In this document: positions 50,134 to 58,654 of the stretch, piece after piece
Numbering within the stretch: the first letter of the stretch is position 1
Layout of the letters: every line of letters starts with the position of its first letter
Notes under the pieces: generated by a model
Database searches by the model: none
What the model was told of the DNA's origin: nothing
What the model saw: the letters and a program-made list of their open reading frames with translations, nothing else
Assembly (NCBI RefSeq): GCF_021462505.1
Contig: NZ_JAKEDV010000002.1
Span: forward strand, 95,352 to 159,351
DNA length: 64,000 bases
Reading direction: 5' to 3'
Source: Thermus brockianus
GTDB lineage: Bacteria > Deinococcota > Deinococci > Deinococcales > Thermaceae
Position numbers and translations under genes: made by a program

Positions 50134-51096
50134 ATGGAGCCCGTCATGGTGGACGCCCACCTGGACCTGGCCTACAACGTTCGGGCCCTGGGCCGGGACC
50201 TGACCCTTCCCCTCGAGGCCCTTCGGGCGGAAGACCCCCACCCCGACACCCCCCTGGTCACCCTCCCGAGCCTGAAGGAAGCGGGGGTGGCGGTGGCCTT
50301 TGCCACCCTCTTCACTGACCCTCGGGAAGGGGGAAGGGAGGACTGGCTGGAAGAGGTCTACGCCCAGCTCGCCCTCTACGAGGCTTGGGAGGAGCGGGGC
50401 CTGGTGCGCCTCCTGCGGGAGGGGAAAGACCTCGCCCTTCACCTCGCCCGCTACCCGGAAGACGGCGTCCTGGGGCTCGTCCTCCTCCTGGAGGGAGCCC
50501 ACGCCCTGGAAACCCCCGAGGACCTCCTTCCCCTTAGGGAAAGGGGCCTAAGGCTCCTTTCCCTCACCTGGGCCACGCAGAACCCCTACGCCGGGGGGAA
50601 CGCCGAGGAGGGGCCCCTCACGGAGCAGGGGAGGGCCCTCCTCCGGGAGATGGAGCGGCTTGGGGTGGCCCTGGACCTCTCCCACCTGGCGGAGGAGGCG
50701 GCCTGGGAGGCCCTTGGGGCCTATGGGGGGCCGGTCTGCGCCACCCACGCCAACTGCCGCGCCCTCTGCCCAAGCCCCCGGCACCTCTCCGATGCCCTTC
50801 TTCGGGCCTTAGGGGAAAGGGGCGGGGTCTTGGGCCTCGTGCCCTTCAACGCCTTCCTGGACCCGGGCTGGCGGCGGGGGATGGCAAGGCTTCCCCTGGA
50901 GGCCTTCCTCCGCCACAAGGCCCATGCGGAAAGCCTCCTCGGGCCCAAGGGCGTGGGCCTCGGCACGGACTGGGACGGAGGGTTTGGCCTTCAGGCCACC
51001 CCCCTCGGCCTGGAGCGCCACCGGGACCTCAGGGCCTTAGGGGATGCGGGCTTCTTGGGCGGGAACTGGCTGGCCTGGCTAGCTACCTGGTTCTAG
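50134..51096 (+). CDS. Membrane dipeptidase-type (peptidase M19) zinc hydrolase
   Basis: 320 aa, TIM-barrel amidohydrolase. Zinc ligands: DAHLD at residues 6-10 (His and Asp), the bridging Glu in LEGAHAL, His in ATHANCRAL, and GLGTDWDGG near the end. Family cleaves dipeptides, including those with a D-residue. Bacterial members lack a signal peptide, as here. ATG at 50134 is leaderless; a GTG or ATG four codons later is also possible. It overlaps the thioesterase 3' end by 18 bases. Confidence 0.92.
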   Translation: MEPVMVDAHLDLAYNVRALGRDLTLPLEALRAEDPHPDTPLVTLPSLKEAGVAVAFATLFTDPREGGREDWLEEVYAQLALYEAWEERGLVRLLREGKDLALHLARYPEDGVLGLVLLLEGAHALETPEDLLPLRERGLRLLSLTWATQNPYAGGNAEEGPLTEQGRALLREMERLGVALDLSHLAEEAAWEALGAYGGPVCATHANCRALCPSPRHLSDALLRALGERGGVLGLVPFNAFLDPGWRRGMARLPLEAFLRHKAHAESLLGPKGVGLGTDWDGGFGLQATPLGLERHRDLRALGDAGFLGGNWLAWLATWF

Positions 51097-51483
51097 GGGC
51101 ACCACCGCCAGGGTGCACCGGCTTGCGGCGACTAAGCGCTCCTCCTCGTCGTAAACCTTCACCTCCCAGACCTGGGTGGTGCGGCCCACGTGCAGGGGCC
51201 GGCCCACGGCCCGGATCACCCCGCTTTGCTTCTTGCGGATGTGGTTGCAGTTGATCTCCAGGCCGAAGGCGGCGTGCCCTGGGGGGCAGTTGAGGAACCC
51301 CCCCACGCTGGCCACGCTTTCCGCCAGGGCCACCGTGGCTCCCCCGTGGAGGAAGCCAAAGGGCTGGTGGACCTTGGGGGTCACCGCCAGCTCCGCCACC
51401 ACCTCCTCGGGGGTGAGCTTCAGGTAGCGCACCCCGAGGGTTTGGTCCAGGGTTTCCCTCTGCAAGAAGGCGGGAAGCTCCAT
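51079..51483 (-). CDS. Hotdog-fold acyl-CoA thioesterase (PaaI/YdiI-like)
   Basis: 134 aa. FGFLHGGATVALAESVAS is the hotdog signature of this group with the catalytic-loop HGG; NHIRKKQSGVIRAVGRPLHVGRT is the second conserved block. Hydrolyses acyl- or aryl-CoA thioesters; the substrate is not known. The ATG at 51483 lies seven bases after TATACT, overlapping the -10 box of the divergent gene. The open frame continues upstream but crosses the promoter. Confidence 0.9.
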   Translation of the reverse strand: MELPAFLQRETLDQTLGVRYLKLTPEEVVAELAVTPKVHQPFGFLHGGATVALAESVASVGGFLNCPPGHAAFGLEINCNHIRKKQSGVIRAVGRPLHVGRTTQVWEVKVYDEEERLVAASRCTLAVVPLEPGS

Positions 51484-51490
51484 GGCCTGG

Positions 51491-51498
51491 AGTATAAA
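51491..51498. promoter_or_regulatory. Overlapping divergent -10 boxes with leaderless starts on both sides
   Basis: AGTATAAA: TATACT on the - strand (51496-51491), seven bases before ATG 51483; TATAAA on the + strand (51493-51498), six bases before GTG 51505. Confidence 0.7.
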
Positions 51499-51504
51499 GG
51501 GGGG

Positions 51505-52131
51505 GTGGGCGAGGTGCGGCTCTTTCCCGGCCTTCTCTCCCCCCCGGCGGGGCTGGACTTCCTCAGGCTTCCGGCGGAGGAGGGGCTTCACCTGGTGGCC
51601 TTCGGGGAGGGGGCCCTCGAGGCCTTGCGGGTGGCCTTCCAGGAGGAGGCCAAGAGCCTCGTGCTCCTTTCCCCCATCCTCCGGCGGGATGCCCTTCTCA
51701 CCGCCAAGCTGAAGGCCCTTCGCTTCGGCCTGGAAAGGGGCGGGGTGGAGGGGTTTGCCACCATCGGGCGGGCTCTTTTCTTTGGCCCCCTGGCGGCGGG
51801 AAGCGAGGAGGTCTTCCAGGTGTGGCGGGAGGGCCTGAGCGAGGAGGGGGTGCGGGCCTGGCTGGAGCGGCTGGAGGGCCTTGGGGACGAAAGGCGCTGG
51901 CTCAGGGGCACGAAGGCCCGGGTCCTGGTGGTCCAAGGCGCCCTGGACGCCTTCACCCCGCCCCACCACGGCCAGGAGGTGGCGGACTTCGCCAAGGGGG
52001 AGGCTTTGCGCTTCAGCGTGGAGGAAGCGGGCCACCTGGTGCCTTGGGAGGCCCTGGAGGAGGTGCGCTCCTTGGTGGCGGACTTCCTCCTTGGGGAAAG
52101 CTTCCGGCTTCCCGGGGGGCTTGCCCTATGA
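51505..52131 (+). CDS. Alpha/beta-hydrolase-fold protein with Gly at the nucleophile position
   Basis: 208 aa. Core hydrolase strands are recognisable: LHLVAFGEGALEALRVAF (nucleophile elbow region), KARVLVVQGALDAFTPP (acid Asp) and EEAGHLVPWEA (His). At the elbow GxSxG is replaced by AFGEG, Gly instead of Ser, with no nearby Ser or Cys. The fold is therefore kept while normal catalysis seems lost. I start at GTG 51505 (six bases after TATAAA); GTG 51514 is possible. It overlaps the next gene by four bases (ATGA), so the two are probably a unit. Confidence 0.75.
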   Translation: MGEVRLFPGLLSPPAGLDFLRLPAEEGLHLVAFGEGALEALRVAFQEEAKSLVLLSPILRRDALLTAKLKALRFGLERGGVEGFATIGRALFFGPLAAGSEEVFQVWREGLSEEGVRAWLERLEGLGDERRWLRGTKARVLVVQGALDAFTPPHHGQEVADFAKGEALRFSVEEAGHLVPWEALEEVRSLVADFLLGESFRLPGGLAL

Positions 52132-52493
52132 GGCGGAGGGGCTACCTGCACCTTTACGGGCTTCCCCTGGTCTTTGAGCGGGTGGGGAAGGGTCCGCCCG
52201 TCCTCCTCCTCGCCGAGGAGGCCTCCCGCTGGCCCGAGGACCTCCCCGAGGGGTACACCTTCTACCTCCTGGACCTCCCGGGCCACGGGCGCACGGGAGG
52301 CCCCCCCATGGCTCCGGAGGAGCTCGCCGAGTACGTGGTGGGCTTCCTGGTCATGCTCAACCTGGGCTCGCCCCCCATCCTCACCCGGGGCTTGGGGGAG
52401 GCGGTGGGGAGGGTGCTCGCCGAGCGGGGCTATCGGGTGTTCCCTGGGGGTAATCTCACAACAACCTTGTCAAAAGCGTTTAGCGTTTTGTAG
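52128..52493 (+). CDS. Minimal alpha/beta-hydrolase-like protein with altered C terminus
   Basis: 121 aa. LHLYGLPLVFERVGKGPPVLLLAEEASRW, YLLDLPGHGRT and LTRGLGEAVGRVL mark the first half of an alpha/beta-hydrolase fold; the elbow reads TRGLG, again Gly for Ser. Thermus encodes a similar minimal protein of about 130 aa (I recall a structural-genomics target). Here, after residue 106 or so, the sequence leaves that pattern and runs through an AT-rich stretch to a stop, suggesting the original tail was replaced. The ATG overlaps the preceding stop. Confidence 0.7.
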   Translation: MRRRGYLHLYGLPLVFERVGKGPPVLLLAEEASRWPEDLPEGYTFYLLDLPGHGRTGGPPMAPEELAEYVVGFLVMLNLGSPPILTRGLGEAVGRVLAERGYRVFPGGNLTTTLSKAFSVL

Positions 52494-52496
52494 GAT
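52467..52496 (+). promoter_or_regulatory. Promoter of the barrel-like gene in an AT-rich island
   Basis: TTGTCA (52467-52472), 18 bases, TAGGAT (52491-52496), then seven bases to GTG 52504. The spacer contains the tandem GCGTTTAGCGTTTT. Confidence 0.7.
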
Positions 52497-52503
52497 TTTG
52501 GCG

Positions 52504-52911
52504 GTGGCCCTGGGCTTGGCCTCGGTCCAGTTTTCCTTGGAGAACCGAAAGCCCTCCTTGGCCCTTGTGGGCGGTACCCAGGGCTTTGGGGCGGAGCTTT
52601 CCTGGCACTGCCTCCTCTTCCAGCCCCCGGTGGGGGAGGTCCGGCTCGCCCTGGACGTGGCGTATACCGTGGGCGGTGCCTGGAACGGCGCTCTCCTCTT
52701 CCGCTACCTTTACCCCGTGGCGGAGGGGCTCAAGGCTGGCGTGGGCCTGGGGGCGGTCTTTCCCGGGTTTAGCGAAGCCAAGTTCTACTTCCGCGCCGAC
52801 GCCGAGTACGACCTGAAGGCGGCCCTGGGGGCTCCCCTCTTCCTGGGCGGGGACGTGGGGCTTGCCGGCGGGGTCTTGGCCGCCCAGATGAAGCTCGGCT
52901 ACCGCTTCTAG
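52504..52911 (+). CDS. Small unknown protein resembling an outer-membrane beta-barrel
   Basis: 135 aa from the GTG, or 137 from a TTG two codons earlier. The N terminus (ALGLASVQFS) could be the remnant of a signal peptide whose first residues are missing. The rest is glycine-rich with alternating hydrophobic residues (VRLALDVAYTVGGAWNGALLF, LKAGVGLGAVFPGF) and ends KLGYRF with a C-terminal Phe, as in barrel proteins. No family is recognised. It has its own good promoter and shares a CTAG stop overlap with truD. Confidence 0.65.
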   Translation: MALGLASVQFSLENRKPSLALVGGTQGFGAELSWHCLLFQPPVGEVRLALDVAYTVGGAWNGALLFRYLYPVAEGLKAGVGLGAVFPGFSEAKFYFRADAEYDLKAALGAPLFLGGDVGLAGGVLAAQMKLGYRF

Positions 52912-53984
52912 GCGGGAAGGTCCTGAGGGGGAGGGAGTTCCTCCCCCTCGTTCTCTTCTGGGGCGTCCACCTCCACCTTCATCACCTCCCTTAGGAGGCT
53001 TGTGGCGTAGCTCCCCTTGGGGAGGAAGAAGGCGAGCCAAAGGCCTTCCGGGCTTTCCTCGAGGCGCCAGTCCGCAAGGGGTACCCGGATGGGCCGCCTG
53101 GCCCCCCGGCGGGCCCTGAACTCCTCCCGCCTCAGGTCAAAGCGGGCCAGGATCTCGTCCTCCAAGGCCCGGGCTTCCCCTTGGGCCTCCGGGTACTTCT
53201 TGCCGAAGAGGGGCCCCGTGGCGCTGATCTCTAGCCTCAGGGCCCTTTCCGCCTCCTCCGGCCTTTCCACCAAAAACTCCCCCCCCGTGGCGTGCTTCTT
53301 GGCCCAGTCCCCGGGGATGACCCGGTCGTAAAGCCCCCGCTCCATCCTCAGGGCCACCCACTCGTTGAAGAGGAGGCTTTGCAGGCTGCCGATGAGGAAG
53401 CGCTTAAGCCAGGGGCTTCCCCGCCCCTTGCCCTTTTTCACGAGCTCGTAGCCCCTCACCGGATTAAGCCCGCCGAGGCCGAAGCGCTGGGGCCCGTAGT
53501 AGTTGGGGACCCCCTTTTCCTCCAAGAGGCGCAGGATGGCCTCGGCCCTTTCCCGCTCCTTGGCCCCCCGGATGAGGATCCGGAAGCGGTTGCCCTTGAG
53601 GTGGCCCGTGCGGAGCTTGTTGGTGTGGAGGTCGGCGGCGAGGAGCCTCACCCCCTCGAGGTTTTCCAGGAGGCAGAGGGCGTCCTCGTACTTCCTGGGG
53701 ATGGAGAACCACTGCCGGGTGCGGGCGCGCTTGTCCTTTAGCCCCGCCACCCCGATCTCCTTCTCTGGCACCCCCACCTCGTCCCGCAGAAACTCCAAGA
53801 CCTCCCGGGTGGTGCGGCCTTCCTTTTCCAGAAAGAGGTAGAGGTGCTCCCCTTCCCCTTGGGGCAGGTAGGCGGGCACCTCCTCCACCTGGAAGTCCTG
53901 GGGCTCCACCCGGATGGCCCCCCCTACCCCGGGGAGGTCCTGGGTGAGGAAAGGGTAGCGCTCGGGCCGATAAACGAGGTCCAT
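52908..53984 (-). CDS. truD: tRNA pseudouridine-13 synthase
   Basis: 358 aa. GLKDKRARTRQWFS carries the catalytic Asp of the TruD family; NRFRILIRG and PNYYGPQRFG are the other conserved motifs, and the long insertion domain lies between. TruD modifies U13 of tRNA-Glu. I start at the ATG giving MDLVYRPERYPFLT; twelve more in-frame residues upstream look like noise (MAKGPLLGENGG). Stop codons of truD and the barrel-like gene share CTAG. Confidence 0.94.
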   Translation of the reverse strand: MDLVYRPERYPFLTQDLPGVGGAIRVEPQDFQVEEVPAYLPQGEGEHLYLFLEKEGRTTREVLEFLRDEVGVPEKEIGVAGLKDKRARTRQWFSIPRKYEDALCLLENLEGVRLLAADLHTNKLRTGHLKGNRFRILIRGAKERERAEAILRLLEEKGVPNYYGPQRFGLGGLNPVRGYELVKKGKGRGSPWLKRFLIGSLQSLLFNEWVALRMERGLYDRVIPGDWAKKHATGGEFLVERPEEAERALRLEISATGPLFGKKYPEAQGEARALEDEILARFDLRREEFRARRGARRPIRVPLADWRLEESPEGLWLAFFLPKGSYATSLLREVMKVEVDAPEENEGEELPPPQDLPA

Positions 53985-53998
53985 CCCCCCATTCTCGC

Positions 53999-55711
53999 CT
54001 AGGAGAGGGCCTTTAGCCAAGCCTCCAGGACCCCGAAGCCGTAGCGGAAGAACTCCTCCGAGGCGAGCTCTACCCCCGCTTGCCGGAGGATCTCCTTGGG
54101 GCTTTGGCTCTCCCCGGCCTTGAGGACCTCCAGGTACTTGGGCACGAAGGCCTTCCCCTCCTCCAGGTAGCGCCCGTACAGGGCGAGGACCACCAGGTAC
54201 CCGAGGGCGTAGCTGTAGGTGTAGAAGCGGTAGTGGACGAAGTGGGGGATGCCCGCCCAGGCCGCCCGGTCCAGCTCCGTCCAGGCCACGGCGTCCCCGT
54301 AAAGCCTTTCCTGCTCCCGTTGCCAGACCTCGTGGAAGGCCTCCGGGGAGAGGGCGGCTTCTTGGCGGGCCTCGAGGCTCTTCCTTTCAAAGAAGGTGTA
54401 CATCACCTGGCGGAAGAGGGTGTTGATGGCGTCCTCCAGCCGCTCGGCCAGGAGGAGGGTTTTTTCCTCCCCGGAAAGCCTTTCCATGAGGAGGTCGTCC
54501 AGGAGGAGCTCGGCGAAGACGCTGGCGGTTTCCGCCAGGGGGGTGGAGGCCCCGAAGTTGAGGAGGCGTTGCCCCCGGGCCAGGTAGAAGTGCACCCCGT
54601 GCCCGAGCTCGTGGGCTAGGGTGTGGGCGCTATCCAGGTCGTCCGTGTGGTTGAGGAGGACGTAGGGGTGGGTGGAGGGAAGCCCCCCGGAGCAGAAGGC
54701 CCCGCCCCGCTTGCCGGGCCTGGGGTAGACGTCAATCCAGCGCTTTTCAAAGAACTCCCGGGCGATGGCCTCCATCTCCGGGGAGAAGCGGCGGAAGGCC
54801 TCGAGGACCAGCTCCTTCGCCTCCCCGAAGGGCACCTTGGGCTTCTCCCCCAGGGGGGCGAGGAGGTCTTGGCTTGGCGTCCTCTCCAGGCCGAGCCTTT
54901 TGGCCTTGAAGCGGTAGTAGGCCTCCACCAAGGGGTAGTGAGCCTCCGTGGCGGCGAGGAGGGCCTCAATGTCCTTAACCTCCACCTCGTCCCTTAGGGC
55001 CACGGGCTCCAAGGGGTGGCGGTAGCCCCTTAGCCTTAGCTCCTGGAGATAGTCCAGATAAACCGCGTTAAAGACGGCGCTCAGGGTGGGGGCCTCGGCC
55101 AAGAGCTTCCCGTAAAGCGCCCGGTGGGCCTCCCGCCGCACCTCGGGGTCGGGGTCGCGGCGGAGGGCGCGCACCTCCATCTCCGTGAGCTCCTTGCCCC
55201 TTAGGGAGAAGCGGAAGCGGCCCGTGTACTCCGTGTAGAACTGGCTCCAGGCGCTCCTGCCCACCAGGGCCTTCAGGTTCAAAAGCTCCTCCTCCCTCTC
55301 CGAAAGGGTGTGGGGGGCGTAGGCCCGCTGCCTCAGGAGGAAGTGGCGGAGGTCGGCGAGCCCTGGGTGGTCTAGCAGGGCCTCAAAGGCCTCCTCCGGA
55401 AGCCGCCTCAGGGCCACCTCCAGGGGCACGAGGCGGTTTCGCACCTCGGTGAAGCGGTTCCGCACCCGGTCCAGGAGGGCCTTGGCCGCGGGGTCCTGGG
55501 TCCGGGTGGCGAAGTAGAGGCTAGCGAAGTTGAGGGGCTTGTAGGCCTTCTCCAGGGCCTCCTCGTAGCGGCGGAAGAGGCTTGGGGCCTTTTCGGGAAA
55601 GGAGAGGTCCTCGGGGTTTAGGCCTGCCGCCAGGGCGAGGGCGGCCTCGAGGTCCGCCATGATCCCCGGATCCTCGGGGCCGCTATAGAGGTCGGAAAGG
55701 TCCCATTCCAC
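53999..55711 (-). CDS. pepF: Oligoendopeptidase F (peptidase M3)
   Basis: 570 aa, all-helical zinc peptidase of the M3B group. Zinc site HELGHG with the downstream Glu in TASVFAELLLDDLL. Cytoplasmic degradation of peptides of about 5-20 residues. Start GTG at 55711, seven bases after TATACT, giving MEWDLSDLYSGPEDP. No truncation. Confidence 0.95.
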   Translation of the reverse strand: MEWDLSDLYSGPEDPGIMADLEAALALAAGLNPEDLSFPEKAPSLFRRYEEALEKAYKPLNFASLYFATRTQDPAAKALLDRVRNRFTEVRNRLVPLEVALRRLPEEAFEALLDHPGLADLRHFLLRQRAYAPHTLSEREEELLNLKALVGRSAWSQFYTEYTGRFRFSLRGKELTEMEVRALRRDPDPEVRREAHRALYGKLLAEAPTLSAVFNAVYLDYLQELRLRGYRHPLEPVALRDEVEVKDIEALLAATEAHYPLVEAYYRFKAKRLGLERTPSQDLLAPLGEKPKVPFGEAKELVLEAFRRFSPEMEAIAREFFEKRWIDVYPRPGKRGGAFCSGGLPSTHPYVLLNHTDDLDSAHTLAHELGHGVHFYLARGQRLLNFGASTPLAETASVFAELLLDDLLMERLSGEEKTLLLAERLEDAINTLFRQVMYTFFERKSLEARQEAALSPEAFHEVWQREQERLYGDAVAWTELDRAAWAGIPHFVHYRFYTYSYALGYLVVLALYGRYLEEGKAFVPKYLEVLKAGESQSPKEILRQAGVELASEEFFRYGFGVLEAWLKALS

Positions 55712-55718
55712 GGGAGCC

Positions 55719-55724
55719 AGTATA
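55719..55724 (-). promoter_or_regulatory. -10 box (leaderless) for pepF
   Basis: TATACT, seven bases, GTG 55711. It lies four bases after the livM stop. Confidence 0.65.
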
Positions 55725-55728
55725 GCCC

Positions 55729-56796
55729 TTAGTAGGGCAAGGGCCAGGTGCGGAAGTAATTCCGTATCCTGCCCCAGAGGCCCACGAGGCCCAAGGGCTC
55801 CAGGATGAGGAAGAGGAGGATAAGAAGGCCGAAGGCCACGTTGCGCCAGGCGGCCAGGGTGGCGGCGTACTCGGGGCCTAAGGCCCCCACGAAGCTATTC
55901 AAGACCTCCGGGATGAGGAGGACGAAAAAAGCCCCCAAGACCGCCCCCAGGACCGTCCCCGCCCCGCCCACGATGACCATGGCCAGGTACTGGATGCTCA
56001 CGCTCAAGGGGAAGTACTCCGGGGTCACCGCCTTGTAGAGCTGGGCCAAAAGCCCCCCTGCCACCCCGGCGTAGAAGGCGGAAAGGGCGAAGGCGAAAAG
56101 CTTCACCCGGGTCAGGTCTACCCCTGCCACCCGGGCGGAGAGGTCGTTGTCCCGCACGGCGTTGAAGGCCCGCCCGGCCCGGGTCATGAGGAGGCGCTTG
56201 CCGTAGAAGAAGAGGGGCAGGGCGAAGAGGAGGACCAGGTACCAAAGCCTTTCCGGCGTGTCCAGCTTGACGCCCAAGAGCTCCGCCGGGGGCAGGGTGC
56301 GCCCCCTGATCCCCCCCGTCACCGCCTCCCAGTTCTTGAAGACGTAGTCCGCCAGGAACTGGAAGGCCAAGGTGGCGATGGCGAGGTAAACCCCTTTAAT
56401 GCGCAGGGAGGGGAGGGCGAGCACCAGGCCCAAAAGGGCGGCGATGCCCCCGCCCAGGAGGATGCCCAAGGGGGCGAGGGGCCCGAAGAGGTGGCTTGCC
56501 GCATAGGCCCCCACGCCCATGAAGGCGGCGTGGCCCAAGGAGATCTGCCCCGCTCCGCCCACCAGGAGGTGGAGCCCCAGGGCGGAGAGGGCGCCGATGG
56601 CCACCAGGGTGGCCACGTACATGGGGTAGGGCCCAAGGAGGAAGGGGAGAAGAAGGAGGAGAAGGAGAAAAACCCAGAGGGCGAGCCGCCCCAAGGGGGT
56701 GGAGGCGTAGGCCTCGTCCTCCCGGTAGGTTTCCCGCACCGCCCGGGCGAAGCGGCGGCTAAAGGCGTCGGTGAGGCTTTTAGAAAGGGCGTACAC
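55729..56796 (-). CDS. livM: LivM-type ABC transporter permease
   Basis: 355 aa, about ten helices. LVGGAGQISLGHAAFMGVGAYAASH is diagnostic for LivM, the second permease of branched-chain amino acid and related acid transporters. The N terminus is extended and partly charged (RRFARAVRETYREDEAYAS). GTG start one base after the acyl-CoA ligase stop, with GGAGGTG. Last gene of the liv operon. Confidence 0.94.
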   Translation of the reverse strand: MYALSKSLTDAFSRRFARAVRETYREDEAYASTPLGRLALWVFLLLLLLLPFLLGPYPMYVATLVAIGALSALGLHLLVGGAGQISLGHAAFMGVGAYAASHLFGPLAPLGILLGGGIAALLGLVLALPSLRIKGVYLAIATLAFQFLADYVFKNWEAVTGGIRGRTLPPAELLGVKLDTPERLWYLVLLFALPLFFYGKRLLMTRAGRAFNAVRDNDLSARVAGVDLTRVKLFAFALSAFYAGVAGGLLAQLYKAVTPEYFPLSVSIQYLAMVIVGGAGTVLGAVLGAFFVLLIPEVLNSFVGALGPEYAATLAAWRNVAFGLLILLFLILEPLGLVGLWGRIRNYFRTWPLPY

Positions 56797-56797
56797 C

Positions 56798-58651
56798 TTA
56801 CACCTCCTGGACCTCGAGGACCGCTTCCAGCCGCCCTTCCCCCTCGAGGTAGCGGATGGGCAGGCTCACCTCTACCCGGCCCCCCTCCCCGTAAAGGGCC
56901 TGGATCACGGGGGCGTAGCGGTGCTCCACCACCTGGCGGCGCACCTTGCGGGTGCGGGTGATCTCCTCGTCGTCGGGGTGGAGTTCCTTGGGCAGGATGG
57001 CGAAGCGCTGGATGCGGAGCTTTTCCGGCAGGGTCCGATTCACCATGCGGATCTCCTCGGCGATCAAGGCCCGCACCTCGGGGCGCTCCGTGAGGGAGAG
57101 GTAGGTGGTGAAGGGGATGCCCCGCCTTCGGGCCCAGTTCTGCACGTTCTCGGGGTCTAGCTCCACCAAGGCGGTCACGAAGGGCTTCCCGTGGCCCAGG
57201 ACCACGGCTTCCCGGATGTAAGGGGAGTACTTCAGGCGGTTTTCCAAAAACTGCGGGGCGAAGCGGGTGCCGTCCGCCAACGCCCCCACCTCCTTCACCC
57301 GGCCCAGGATCACCAGGTGCCCCCGCTCGTCAAAGAAGCCCGCATCCCCGGTGCGGAAGTAGCCGTCCTCCGTGAAGCTTTCCCGGGTGGCCTCCTCCTG
57401 CTGGAAGTAGCCCAGGAAGACCTGGGGGCCCTTTACCTGGATCTCGCCCTCCGGGCTTATGCGCACCTCCGTCCCCGGCAAAGGAGGCCCCACGGTTTCG
57501 GGTGGGGCGTCCCCGGTGGCGTGGGCGGTGGTGGCGGCGGCGGTTTCCGATTGGCCGTAGACCTGCCGGATGTCCAGGCCGAGGGCGCGGAAGAAGGTGA
57601 AGACCTCGTTCCCCAAAGGCGCCCCCCCGGTGACGGCGATGCGGCAGGCAGCGAGGCCTAGCCTGGCCCTTAGGGGCCTGGCCACCAGGGGGTAGAAGAG
57701 GGCCCGCTTGAGGTTTAGCCAAAGCCCCACGGGCTCGCCCCTGAACTCCCGGCTTGCCCCTTCCAGGAGGGCGCCCATCCCCACCCGGTAAACGAAGGCC
57801 TTGAGGAAGTCGGCGTCCTGCATGCGGCTTTGGATGAGGCTCGCCATGTCCTCCCAAAGCCTCGGGGGGGCCAGGAAGAAGTCGGGCTGCACCTCCTTGA
57901 GGTCCTCCCGCAAGGTGGTGGGGTCCTCGGGGAAGTGGACCGTGGAGCCTTCCACGAGGCTTTGAACCACGGTGAGCATCTGCTCGCCGATCCAGGGCAA
58001 GGGAAGGTAGCTAAAGACCCAGGCCCCCTTCTGGAAGCCCAAAGCTTGGCGCAAGGCCTCGTGGCCGGCCAGGAGGTTTTGGTGGGAGAGCATGGCCAGC
58101 TTGCTCCGCCCCGTGGTGCCCGAGGTGGGGGCGAGGAGAGCCACCTCCTCCGGGTGGCGCCTTCGCACCGCCTCTTCCCCCAAGCGCGCATCGCCAAAAG
58201 CCTGGCTGAACCGCCGCACCTTGCCCCGGAAGTGGCGGCTCATCCCCGCCTCCTCCCAGACCAGGACGAAATCCACCAGGTGGAGGTGGGGGTAGACCTT
58301 GTCCAGCTGTTCCTCGTCGGCCACCACGATGCCCCTGGCCCCCGTGAACTCCAGGAAGTAGCCCACCTCCTCGGGCATGGCGTCGGCGTAGATGCCCATG
58401 GGGAGGGCGCCCAGGGCCTGGGCGGCGAGCTCCGCCTCCACCCACTCGGGGGCGTTGTGCCCCAGGATGGCGAGGACCTCGCCTTCCTTCAGGCCCAGGG
58501 CCTCTAGCCCTCCCGCCAGGCGCAAGACCTTCTCCCAAAGCTCCCGCCAGGAGGTCTTCTGCCAAACCCCAAGCCGCTTCACCCTGAGAGCCGGGGCCTC
58601 TGGGGCCTCCTTGGCGTGGCGGTAAAGGTGTTCTAAGAGGGTCCCTTTCAT
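56798..58651 (-). CDS. Long-chain acyl-CoA synthetase-type AMP-binding ligase
   Basis: 617 aa. Adenylate-forming enzyme: LLAPTSGTTGRSKLAMLSHQN is the P-loop (A3 motif), VYGQSETAAATTAH the A5, GYFRTGDAGFFDERGHLVILGR the A7-A8 hinge region. Related to AMP-forming ligases for long-chain or aromatic acids. It sits inside a liv-type operon between livG and livM with three-base and one-base gaps, suggesting that the imported compound is activated to its CoA ester. Substrate not determined. Confidence 0.92.
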   Translation of the reverse strand: MKGTLLEHLYRHAKEAPEAPALRVKRLGVWQKTSWRELWEKVLRLAGGLEALGLKEGEVLAILGHNAPEWVEAELAAQALGALPMGIYADAMPEEVGYFLEFTGARGIVVADEEQLDKVYPHLHLVDFVLVWEEAGMSRHFRGKVRRFSQAFGDARLGEEAVRRRHPEEVALLAPTSGTTGRSKLAMLSHQNLLAGHEALRQALGFQKGAWVFSYLPLPWIGEQMLTVVQSLVEGSTVHFPEDPTTLREDLKEVQPDFFLAPPRLWEDMASLIQSRMQDADFLKAFVYRVGMGALLEGASREFRGEPVGLWLNLKRALFYPLVARPLRARLGLAACRIAVTGGAPLGNEVFTFFRALGLDIRQVYGQSETAAATTAHATGDAPPETVGPPLPGTEVRISPEGEIQVKGPQVFLGYFQQEEATRESFTEDGYFRTGDAGFFDERGHLVILGRVKEVGALADGTRFAPQFLENRLKYSPYIREAVVLGHGKPFVTALVELDPENVQNWARRRGIPFTTYLSLTERPEVRALIAEEIRMVNRTLPEKLRIQRFAILPKELHPDDEEITRTRKVRRQVVEHRYAPVIQALYGEGGRVEVSLPIRYLEGEGRLEAVLEVQEV

Positions 58652-58654
58652 GGC

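Noticed and set aside
52128-52911. One broken gene covering both the 52128 and 52504 proteins
   Set aside because: They are in different frames, have different folds (alpha/beta versus barrel-like) and the second has its own promoter; a junction is more likely than a simple frameshift.
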